A stretch of DNA of 64,000 nucleotides from Pelagomonas calceolata. Lineage: Eukaryota > Sar > Pelagophyceae > Pelagomonadales > Pelagomonadaceae. The notes below the pieces were generated by a model that was not told the DNA's origin, searched no databases, and saw only the letters and a program-made list of their open reading frames with translations. The number at the start of each line of letters is the position of its first letter. Within the stretch, counting starts at the first letter, position 1. Positions 18,266 to 26,001 of this stretch are shown here, piece by piece. The position numbers and the translations under genes were made by a program. The DNA is taken from the NCBI GenBank assembly GCA_918797485.1, contig CAKKNE010000002.1, forward strand, positions 4,244,501-4,308,500. The letters are read 5' to 3'.

Positions 18266-19693
18266 TCAGACTCGTCTCTCGTCGAAGTACCGCGCGATCG
18301 CCGCGATGCCCTCCTCCGCCACGGCGCGCGGCGGCTCGACGAGGTTCACCGTACCGACGCACTCGACCTCACACGACGTGAGCTCGGCGATAGACCGGGG
18401 CAGCGTCGTTAAACTGGAGCAGAAGATGAGCTGGAGCGACGCGAGCGCGCGGAGTGATCCGATCGACGCCGGCAGCGCCGATAGTCGCGAGCACTCGCTC
18501 AGGTCGAGGGCCCGCAGGTTTTCGAGGCGCCCGAGCGACTCCGGCAGCGCCGCGAGGCCGCTGCAGCGCCAGAGGACCAGCTCCTCGAGGTCCTCCAAGT
18601 CGCCGAGCGCCTCGGGCAGCGCCTCGATGTCCTCGCCCGACAGGTCCAACACGGTCGTCTCGCCGCGCTCGACGCGCCGCACGGCCTCGCGCGCCGCCGC
18701 GCTTGCTTGCCAAGCCGCGTCGTCGGCGACGGGCGTGGCAGAAGAAAAATCTCCCTTCTCCTCGCTCACCGCGACGCCCTTCGACCACTCCACGACCGAC
18801 ACAGGCGTCGACGCCGCCCCGAAGAGCGGGTCCACGAAGCATACCGGGAACGAGTCGCTAGCCAGGGGCGCGCCGTCGGCGATGCCCGGATCGCTCGTTG
18901 GTATGGCGCAGCGGCCCGATTCGAACCGTGGTCGGTCGAACACGACGTCGTCGCCGACGAAGCGCAGCACGAGCGACCGTCCGAAGCAGCCCGGACCGCC
19001 ATGAACGCATCGAGCATCGAAGACCAATGCGTCGCCCGCGCACAATTCGAACTGCGCCGCGTTCGTGGGCGCCGCGGCCGCCGGCAGGTCCCGGGCGGCC
19101 TCGTAGCGCTCCCCCGTCGCGAACTGGACCGGCGCCAGGTCGCCCTCATGCAAATGCGAGCCAGGTGCAAACGCCAGGGAATTCGGCGCGTCGTGGTCGT
19201 CCAGAGCTATGGCCACAGAAGCGATCTGCTTCCCCCGGACGGCCCAATAGGAGCCGTCGGCGTGCCACGGCGTGCTGGCATTTCGCGCGTACGCATTTGA
19301 TGCGTGCTTCACGAACAATTGGTCGTAGAGGAAGGTCGCGGTGCGCGACTCCATGAGCCGCGCGGCCACGGCGGCGGCGGCACCCGTCTCCGCAAAGTCC
19401 CTCAACGTAGCATGTCTCTTGTACAGCTCTAGGTCCGTGAAATAGTTCGGCTCGCCGTCGCCGCCCGGCGCGAGGTCCTCGGCGTACGGACCCGGCGTCG
19501 CGACGCAGTCCGCCACCGCCTGTCGCAGTAGTTCCACCGTGGCGGCGTCGGCGACGCCACGAATGACGACAACGCCATCTTTCCGATACTTGTCGACGTG
19601 CGCCGCGGAGATGCGCTTCGCGACTTGTGGTATCGTCGACGGCGCGAGGCTGCTCGCCAGCGCGCCGACGAGCGCGAGGCTGGCGCCGCGCAT
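18266..19693 (-). CDS. Phytanoyl-CoA dioxygenase-like (PhyH) + leucine-rich repeat fusion
   Basis: 475 aa from the ATG at 19693, with signal-like N-terminus MRGASLALVGALASSLAP. Residues about 30-270 are a PhyH-type Fe(II)/2-oxoglutarate oxygenase: DGVVVIRGVADAATVELLRQ, the metal motif WHADGSYW (HxD), and the distal His in ARCVHGGPG followed by SLVLRFVGDD. Residues about 350-475 are leucine-rich repeats of the plant/Ras-type: LDLSGEDIEALPEALGDLE, LVLWRCSGLAALPESLG, LDLSECSRLSALPASIG, LQLIFCSSLTTLPRSIA. The enzyme half hydroxylates an unknown small molecule or protein; the LRR half would bring a partner. The fusion is in one exon with no sign of a frame break. Confidence 0.85.
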   Translation of the reverse strand: MRGASLALVGALASSLAPSTIPQVAKRISAAHVDKYRKDGVVVIRGVADAATVELLRQAVADCVATPGPYAEDLAPGGDGEPNYFTDLELYKRHATLRDFAETGAAAAVAARLMESRTATFLYDQLFVKHASNAYARNASTPWHADGSYWAVRGKQIASVAIALDDHDAPNSLAFAPGSHLHEGDLAPVQFATGERYEAARDLPAAAAPTNAAQFELCAGDALVFDARCVHGGPGCFGRSLVLRFVGDDVVFDRPRFESGRCAIPTSDPGIADGAPLASDSFPVCFVDPLFGAASTPVSVVEWSKGVAVSEEKGDFSSATPVADDAAWQASAAAREAVRRVERGETTVLDLSGEDIEALPEALGDLEDLEELVLWRCSGLAALPESLGRLENLRALDLSECSRLSALPASIGSLRALASLQLIFCSSLTTLPRSIAELTSCEVECVGTVNLVEPPRAVAEEGIAAIARYFDERRV

Positions 19694-20008
19694 GGTACAC
19701 TGAGTCCACCGATGCGGCGAGTTGTAGGCTGCTGGAGAGGTGTGATTTTCAAGCCAGGGGTGCGGAGTGGCAACGCAAGGAGCGCGCCGAAGCGAACGCG
19801 CACGCAATGAGCAGTATATGTCTGGAGTCTAACGCGTCACGCGCGCCTCACAAGGCCGCAACCAACTTGAGTAAGGCGGGACCGCATGTTAGTGTATCGA
19901 CATACTAGCGTCGCAAAATCGACATCGCACAGTGCGTCCAGCCTTCTGCACAGCAGCGAAAGCGAACGCAGCCTCGTACCGTCACAGGTCGAAGGGCAGC
20001 CATCGAGG
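19694..20008. other. Divergent intergenic region
   Basis: 315 bp shared by the PhyH-LRR gene and the PA-domain gene, with one palindromic element at 19889-19908. No gene seen. Confidence 0.5.
19889..19908 (+). repeat. Palindromic GCTAG element, copy 4 (diverged)
   Basis: TTAGTGTATCGACATACTAG, a near-perfect palindrome with TTAG for CTAG on the left. It lies 101 bp upstream of the PA gene ATG. Confidence 0.55.
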
Positions 20009-21634
20009 ATGGCACGCCTCCTCCTCCTCCTACTACTCACGGCCGCCCAGGCCAGGCGCAAGGGCGTGAACGTAAAAAAGAAGGAGAAGGTCGAGCTCGA
20101 CGACGCCCGGCTCCCTCCCTTAAATGAGGTGCTCGACGAACTTGAGTTAGATGCGGCCGAGTTGCTGGCGCGAGGCGTCGAGACGACGCGCCAACTGTGC
20201 GCCTGGGGCCGGAGTGATATTTCTATACATGGCAACGACTTAGGATGGGATAGGGACAAACAGAAAGTAATAAATGAGAAGATCAATGCCATTCGTGCTG
20301 AAGCGGCGGTGCAGAAGACTACGGAGACCGTAGATCCTTTGAAGGCAGCGAGGGACGAGAGAAACGCCCTGACCTACGGTAGAGTGTTCGCGGACCGCGC
20401 GACGGCGTCCTTTGAATTTAAAAAGGCCTGGTTCGGCGCCGATTTTCCTGAAGCCTTGTCGATGCCTCTGGTGAGGGCGCTGCCTCTTGATGGGTGTGAT
20501 GAGCTTCTGTGGCAGAACACGTCCATCTACAAAGGCAGTGCGGTGCTCGCGGACCGAGGGGGCTGCTCCTTCGTCGAGAAGGCCTGGGCGGCGCACAACG
20601 CCGGGGCCAAGCTACTCCTGGTCATCAACAGCCCGGATCGGCCCTTCGACCGCCCTACTTCTGGTTATGCCACAGATGCCGAACCTACACCGTCGCCTGA
20701 TACTCTAGCGGTTGGCTTGGTGCACCAAGATGCAGGACCTGGATTAGCAAGAGCGGCCTCTAGCGCCTGGGTCGACCAAGGTCCCCAAGCGGTGGAACTC
20801 CTACAAATACGCGCGCCGTGGCGCGTATTCATGGAGAAGTACGGGCTTATTTCGAAGAAAGTTGTGGTGGACGCGCGCCAGGGCCCCTGGGATTCGTATG
20901 ATGCTACCACCATAAGAGCCGTCCCTCTTAAATGTGTCTCAGGGCGGCCCGACTGCGCACCTATCCTAGAGTCGGAGAAGACCATCCTGCCGGACACGGA
21001 CTCGGGCACTTTGCATATTGCTGGGGAGAGTTTTGAGTTCGTGAGTGCGGCGTGGGGGGGCGTCCTGCCGGACCGGCCCGTAGCCGTAGTCACCGCAGAA
21101 TACCTCTGCTCACCTCCACCACACTGGTTTTGTAGGGTACTCTCGCTGTTCTGCCCAACATCAAACTACAAGGACTTTTATAATAGGGCGCCCGGCGCGT
21201 TGGTCCTTGCGAGGCGCGGCGGTGGCTGCGACTTCGCGACGAAGGCGCGCCATGCTTCTGCTGTAGGGGCTGCGGTGTTGGTCGTCGAGCAGGCCGATGA
21301 GGAGCCATTACTGCGCATGGGCGCGCGGGACCCGCCGTTCCCGAACGTCGTGGGCGTCGCGGTGCGTTCGAAAGCGGGCGCCGCGCTCCGACGAATTGAG
21401 AACACCACATTCGTGAGGTTGCGGCCCGCGCCGGCGCCCGGCTTCGCGCACCGCTGGCTGGAACTCGCCGAGGCGGCGCCGTGGCCTTCTGACGCGGGCA
21501 ACGCGGCGAAGGCATTGGCTTCATTGGAGGAGAAGAACGCGGGGTCGGCGGAGAGGCTGGCGTTTGCGCGGGCGGCGCACGCGAACCGTGTTGTTACGGA
21601 GGAGGACGTCGGGAATAAGGGGGGCGAGCTTTAA
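20009..21634 (+). CDS. Secretory-pathway protein with two protease-associated (PA) domains
   Basis: 541 aa from the ATG at 20009. The signal peptide is MARLLLLLLLTAAQA. The first PA domain includes GSAVLADRGGCSFVEKAW and AHNAGAKLLLVINSPDRP; the second includes GALVLARRGGGCDFATKARH and ASAVGAAVLVVEQADEE..FPNVVGVAVRSKAGAAL. PA domains cap proteases and sorting receptors and bind peptides in the lumen. No protease or transmembrane domain follows, and there is no retention signal I can name (tail GNKGGEL). A soluble luminal or secreted binding protein is the likely role. A longer frame to 19886 crosses the palindromic element and is not used. Confidence 0.75.
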   Translation: MARLLLLLLLTAAQARRKGVNVKKKEKVELDDARLPPLNEVLDELELDAAELLARGVETTRQLCAWGRSDISIHGNDLGWDRDKQKVINEKINAIRAEAAVQKTTETVDPLKAARDERNALTYGRVFADRATASFEFKKAWFGADFPEALSMPLVRALPLDGCDELLWQNTSIYKGSAVLADRGGCSFVEKAWAAHNAGAKLLLVINSPDRPFDRPTSGYATDAEPTPSPDTLAVGLVHQDAGPGLARAASSAWVDQGPQAVELLQIRAPWRVFMEKYGLISKKVVVDARQGPWDSYDATTIRAVPLKCVSGRPDCAPILESEKTILPDTDSGTLHIAGESFEFVSAAWGGVLPDRPVAVVTAEYLCSPPPHWFCRVLSLFCPTSNYKDFYNRAPGALVLARRGGGCDFATKARHASAVGAAVLVVEQADEEPLLRMGARDPPFPNVVGVAVRSKAGAALRRIENTTFVRLRPAPAPGFAHRWLELAEAAPWPSDAGNAAKALASLEEKNAGSAERLAFARAAHANRVVTEEDVGNKGGEL

Positions 21635-22013
21635 CATTGGTGTATCCCACGAGTCTCGCGTCAACGGCGTCGCGGGTGAGGAGGCGCGTCGACGGCGTCG
21701 CCGTCGCGCGTCCGTTTTCTTGGGGTCACGAACCGTCCGGAGACGGGTCCATGGGTCTTTAAACCGCGAGATCGGGCAGCCAATCAGGTTATGCTGCTCT
21801 CAGAGAGACACACTAGCCCTGCGGCAGCGCGGAGGCAAAAGCCACGGGGAGCAGGGCCTCGCCGCGCCATTGACTTCGCCCAGCCAGTGGCAGTGCGCCG
21901 CCGAACCGCTGCGCCAGTGCGCGTCGTTGGATCCGCCCACCAGCGACGTATACTTTCAAACGCGCCCCAAATCCAAATTGGCTCATTTTGGCAGCGCGCA
22001 CCGCAAGTAAACG
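21635..22013. other. Intergenic region with CGTCGACGGCGTCG repeats
   Basis: 379 bp between two plus-strand genes. Near 21657-21711 it holds several copies of GGCGTCG and a CGTCGACGGCG palindrome, the reverse complement of the intron core seen elsewhere. No gene seen. Confidence 0.45.
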
Positions 22014-24239
22014 ATGCCCCGCTCCTCCTCGCTACCACCGGCCCAGCTCCGCCGCTCGAACAGCGGCGGCCGCCTCCAGTCCGTCGAAGCCCCGGACCGC
22101 ACCGTCCTCCTGCGAAGCAGGGGCTACGACGCCACGAATGGACGGGTTTTGAGCGAGGGGAGTTTTGGTAGTATAAGAGCCTGCGAGCGGCTGGCTGATG
22201 GGGCCGTGGTAGCCGTGAAACTGATAGAGCAACCGACCCATAGATACGCGACCGAGCGAAGAGTGCTCGAAGTGTCCGCGAAGGGCGACACGCCCTTCGT
22301 TTTGTCTCTGCTCGACGCCTTCGAGGCGCCGGGCGTCGCGGCTTTGGTTACTCCCTTGTATGATGGTGACGCGCATGATTTACTAAGGGCGGTACGGGCG
22401 CAAAGACGAACAGAAGTCGACCCTCGCACGTCCTTCGCCCGGGCGTCCGATAGACTCTCAAGGAACTTCACGGATGCCTTCGGGTCCTCCAAGGATGTCG
22501 TCGAGGCCAACGGGCTGGACAACGATACTGCTCTCAAAATTGTCGCTCATACGGCATCGGCCCTAGATTGGCTCCACGCGCGAAAGGTCGCTCATCGGGA
22601 CCTGAAGCCCGAGAACGTGCTTTGTGCTGGAGGTGGTGGTCCGCAGGCGCGCTTTGTCCTCGCGGATTTCGGTGTTGTGGGTGTCGGCTGCGGGCCGACG
22701 ACCGGCGCGCGCACGCTGGTCGGCACGCCCGAATACGCGGCGCCCGAGATGGCCCAGGCCTTCCTGGCGAACGGCGGCGACGTTAAAGTCTTGCAGGCCT
22801 TCGAGAAGAGCTCTCGAAGGGGCCATGGGTTAGGGTCGTTCTTCCGGCGGCGGTCCAAACAGATGCGCGGCCAGAATAAAGCAATAGGCAAGACGGAGTA
22901 CGGGCACGCCTGCGACTGGTTCGCGCTCGGGTGTTTGCTGTATGAGCTTTCTGTGGGGAGTCCGCCGAAGCGAGGCGTGTGGACCGCGTCCAAGCAAGCG
23001 AAGGGTCTCGATGGAGACGTCGCTTCCACGATCGACTGGTTACGAGCCGAGGACCCTTCCCGAAGGTGCGGCGTGCGAAATGGGTTGAACGATGTCCGAC
23101 GGGCTGGGGCTTCCGTTGCAAAAGCCTTGGATGCAACTGCATTACTACAAAAAACCTTCAAGGACAAGCCTAGGTTATCTCCAACGAAAGATTTGAAGAC
23201 CCAACCGTCGCCCGTCAAAAAAACGTCGGGCACGCGCGACTGGGCCCGCCGGCGCGACATGCTCGCGCCGCCGCCACCCACGCCGTCGCCGCCGCCGGCC
23301 CAAGTCGCGGCGAAGATGGCCGCGGTGCCAGCTCTCGACTCGACGCCGCGCGTGTCGCCGGACACGTCGCCGCGCGTCGCGCAGAGCACGCCGCCGTCGG
23401 TGCCCAAACAAACGCCGGCGCGGCCCGCGAAAACGTCGATAAGGGACAAGGAGCCGCGGACGCCGCCGGTCAAAGGAGCGGGCCTGCGCCTCTTTTCGAA
23501 TGAGAGCCCGCCCTCTCCATGTATACAGAGACGCCCCTTTTCCGACGGCGACCGCGTTCCAACGGACGCGGCGGACGTCGAGGTCGCCGCGGCGCTGGCG
23601 TCCGTCGTCGAGGCGGTGGAGAAGGCCGCGGCGCAGGACCGTTCGCCGCGCGCGACGCTGGCGTCGGCGGCCAAGCGCGAGGCGTCGGCCGCGGCGGTCG
23701 ACGCCGCGGCCGCGGCGCAGCGCGCGCGCGCCGCCGCCGCCGCCGCCGAGGCGGCCGAACAGCCGGCGCCGCCCTTCGACATCACGTCCTCGGAGTGGAG
23801 CCCCCTGCGGCGGGCCGTGCGGTCGCGCGTGCTCGCGCTCGAGGCGCGGATGCATACCCCGCCCGCGACGCCCAAGCCCGCGCGCCGGGCGGCGCCGCCG
23901 CCGCGGCGCGGCCCGCTGGTCCTCGTGGGCCTCGTAGGCCTCGGGGGCGCGGCGGCGCTGGCCCTGCTCGCGGACCCGTCGCTCGTCGACCGCCTCCGCG
24001 CGGCGCCGCCCGCGGCCGCGCCGCCGCGGCCCGCGCCGCCGCCCGACTTCGTGGCGGACCTCCGGCGGCCGCCCGCGCCGCCGCAGAAGACGTGCCGCTC
24101 GGCGATCAACGCGCCCGCGCCCCGGCCGGCGCCGACGGTCGTCGTCCGCAAGCGCGGCCCGCTCGCGCCGCTCCGCAAGCTGATCGATCTGCTCCTGCTG
24201 GGGCCGCTGCGGCGGCGGCTGTTTGGTGGGGGAAGGTAA
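22014..24239 (+). CDS. Serine/threonine protein kinase with C-terminal membrane segment
   Basis: 741 aa. The kinase domain covers about residues 40-390: glycine loop VLSEGSFGSIRAC, VAVKLIE (ATP-binding Lys), HRDLKPENVL (catalytic loop, about residue 195), ADFGVVG (DFG, about 218), LVGTPEYAAPEMA (about 237) and HACDWFALGCLLYEL. The activation segment to APE is followed by an insert (about residues 245-300) before the DWFALG helix. After residue 400 the protein is Pro/Ala/Ser-rich and disordered, with SP/TP sites. Near the C-terminus a hydrophobic segment (PLVLVGLVGLGGAAALALLA, about 640-660) and basic tail suggest tail-anchoring. The activation loop is AGC/CAMK-like, but I cannot place the subfamily. 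Confidence 0.88.
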   Translation: MPRSSSLPPAQLRRSNSGGRLQSVEAPDRTVLLRSRGYDATNGRVLSEGSFGSIRACERLADGAVVAVKLIEQPTHRYATERRVLEVSAKGDTPFVLSLLDAFEAPGVAALVTPLYDGDAHDLLRAVRAQRRTEVDPRTSFARASDRLSRNFTDAFGSSKDVVEANGLDNDTALKIVAHTASALDWLHARKVAHRDLKPENVLCAGGGGPQARFVLADFGVVGVGCGPTTGARTLVGTPEYAAPEMAQAFLANGGDVKVLQAFEKSSRRGHGLGSFFRRRSKQMRGQNKAIGKTEYGHACDWFALGCLLYELSVGSPPKRGVWTASKQAKGLDGDVASTIDWLRAEDPSRRCGVRNGLNDVRRAGASVAKALDATALLQKTFKDKPRLSPTKDLKTQPSPVKKTSGTRDWARRRDMLAPPPPTPSPPPAQVAAKMAAVPALDSTPRVSPDTSPRVAQSTPPSVPKQTPARPAKTSIRDKEPRTPPVKGAGLRLFSNESPPSPCIQRRPFSDGDRVPTDAADVEVAAALASVVEAVEKAAAQDRSPRATLASAAKREASAAAVDAAAAAQRARAAAAAAEAAEQPAPPFDITSSEWSPLRRAVRSRVLALEARMHTPPATPKPARRAAPPPRRGPLVLVGLVGLGGAAALALLADPSLVDRLRAAPPAAAPPRPAPPPDFVADLRRPPAPPQKTCRSAINAPAPRPAPTVVVRKRGPLAPLRKLIDLLLLGPLRRRLFGGGR

Positions 24240-25038
24240 TGATGTGTCCGACTCCTTTTCTGCGTGGACAAAACCCGCACTCAGTGACGGGACGCGCCCT
24301 TCCTTCCTGCCGTTCGCGCATCTATCCTGAGGCCCAAAGGAGGATTGCGAGAGGCATTCGATAGGTCGACTCTCACAACTGGCCTATCGAGCCTCTCGAT
24401 TAGGAGCTAAAAACGAGCCAGAGAGAGAGAGCCGAGAGACAGTGGCCACCCGAGTCGACTCTAATACTACTAAACTGCCCTCTGCGTTCGACTTTTTGGA
24501 GAAAACAAGTCTTGCGAAAGGGCTGGAACCATCGGATCTACAAGTTCGCCAACGCAGAGCGCGGGGCGCGGTCGCCCAGTCCTTGAGATTGTAGGCGCGA
24601 GCTACAACAGACCTGGACCCGCGTTAGCCGCCCGGCCGGCGCGCATCTGGTGGCCCTGGAGGCGGGTCGGATGCGACGCCCGCGCCGACGCCGAACCGAC
24701 GGTGCCGAAGGCCCAAACGCAGCACCAGCCCCCGCGACGAAGCGCGGTCCCCCCATATGGACGCCCGGAAAAAAATCAAACAAAAACACAGAACAAAATT
24801 CCGTGTGCAGTTCCTCTCCCCCGGCTGGCGCCGCTTGCTGACTGTGACAAACTACCATCCCGGGACTACCATATCCATGTACTTAAGTACTCTTCCTTCT
24901 TCCTTCCGTGTATGATAGGAGCAGGAGCAAAGTAGATACAGCACACTGATGGCGTCCACGACCGCCTCCGCGCGGCGCCGCCCGAGTTCGTTGCGCCGTG
25001 AGAAAAAAGGGACTCCTGAGACACAACAACACACTTAC
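24240..25038. other. Gene-free stretch between convergent genes
   Basis: About 800 bp between the kinase gene and the 3' end of the gene at 25039. It includes the inverted repeat at 24348-24398 and an A-rich tract near 24770-24805. Short frames here have no recognisable features. Confidence 0.5.
24348..24398. repeat. Imperfect inverted repeat
   Basis: CGAGAGGCATTCGATAGG (24348-24365) pairs with CCTATCGAGCCTCTCG (24383-24398) over 16 bp with a 2-nt bulge and a 17-nt loop. It lies about 110 bp past the kinase stop and could be a 3'-end hairpin or a small element end. Confidence 0.5.
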
Positions 25039-25803
25039 TCAGAGGTCCCCGCTCCGCCGGTCGGACGCGATCCGCGGGGGATGAGCCTCGTCCGCCGCCT
25101 CGAAGCCGTGGACGCCGTACCCGCGCTGCAGGAAATTTTCGGAATTGCCCGCGGGCACCCACTCCCGGGCCTCCTGCGCCGCCTCCTCCCTCGCAATCTC
25201 GCCCATGGAGCCGCCGACGCGCCGGCCTTGATCAAAACGCCGGCTGTCGGCCTGGATGTCCCGCACCGCGTCGTGCAGAGACTGCGTGGCCTCGGCCTCC
25301 CGGTGCAGGCGCGCTTCCATCCTCTCCGCCTCCTCGACCCTCAAATCGTTGACGGACTTGCCCGCGTTCTTCGTGCGGACGTTGGCCAGCGCCTCGGCGA
25401 CCGGCGACAACCCCACAAGCTCGTCGCAGCGCCACTCCCTCCAAGAATCCTGGGCCGACGCGTCATCGACACCCCGCACGGGGCACGCCGCCCATTCAAT
25501 AAATTCGCGCACGAACTGGCCCTCTTTGTCCAGTTCCTGGCGGTAGCACTCGTGGCGGATCAGCGCGGTCTGCAGGTCGTCGCACCGGCGCATCTCCGCA
25601 TCCAAAAAGCTGTGGCCGGCCCGTCTTATCGAAGGCGGCGCCGGCGGGACGCTCTCGCAGTCGTGCCGCCGCCACTGGCGCTCGAGCTGGCGGCTCTTCT
25701 TGGGCAGCCTTGCTCTCCTCTCCTTGTCGAGGTCGAGGCAGGTGTGGACGCGGTTGGATGGTTCCGCGGCGGCCACGAGGGCGATTGTCCAGGCGTGCTT
25801 CAT
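25039..25803 (-). CDS. Cys-containing, charged helical protein of unknown function
   Basis: 254 aa from the ATG at 25803. The first 20 residues (MKHAWTIALVAAAEPSNRVH) could be a short signal. The rest is helical and highly charged, with spaced cysteines (HDCESV, RRCDDLQTALIRHECYRQ, WAACPVRG, WREWRCDEL) that may form disulfides. The long coiled region EEAERMEARLHREAEATQ precedes a variable tail. I do not recognise a family. The opposite strand is also open across this stretch, but that frame has the Arg/Leu/Pro composition of an antisense shadow. The gene is divergent from the nitrilase-SANT gene, with a palindromic element between them. Confidence 0.55.
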   Translation of the reverse strand: MKHAWTIALVAAAEPSNRVHTCLDLDKERRARLPKKSRQLERQWRRHDCESVPPAPPSIRRAGHSFLDAEMRRCDDLQTALIRHECYRQELDKEGQFVREFIEWAACPVRGVDDASAQDSWREWRCDELVGLSPVAEALANVRTKNAGKSVNDLRVEEAERMEARLHREAEATQSLHDAVRDIQADSRRFDQGRRVGGSMGEIAREEAAQEAREWVPAGNSENFLQRGYGVHGFEAADEAHPPRIASDRRSGDL

Positions 25804-25847
25804 GGCATGGTGCGGTGGGGCTGCCTTTTTCGGGTCCCTGAGAGCTT

Positions 25848-25871
25848 GCTAGTGTCTTACGGTACGCTAGC
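25848..25871 (+). repeat. Palindromic GCTAG element, copy 5 (close to consensus)
   Basis: GCTAGTGTCTTAC, spacer GGTAC, GCTAGC. It lies 45 bp upstream of the minus-strand gene start (25803) and 131 bp upstream of the plus-strand ATG (26002). Confidence 0.75.
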
Positions 25872-26001
25872 CCTCCTTTTGCGGCGCTATTGTCCAACGC
25901 GTAAGCTGCTACACATTGCTACGCCTAAGTGCGCCCTCTCGGACTGCTACAACCACGCGCTGCGCGAGAACAACGGCTGCGGCTGCTCACGGCATACACA
26001 G

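Noticed and set aside
18905-18940. T-arm-like sequence CCCGATTCGAACCGTGG
   Set aside because: It lies in the coding sequence of the PhyH domain and has no other tRNA parts around it.
24949-26001. Upstream 350 codons of the plus-strand frame that continues into the nitrilase-SANT gene
   Set aside because: They are antisense to the gene at 25039-25803 and cross a palindromic element; the ATG at 26002 starts the ordered protein.
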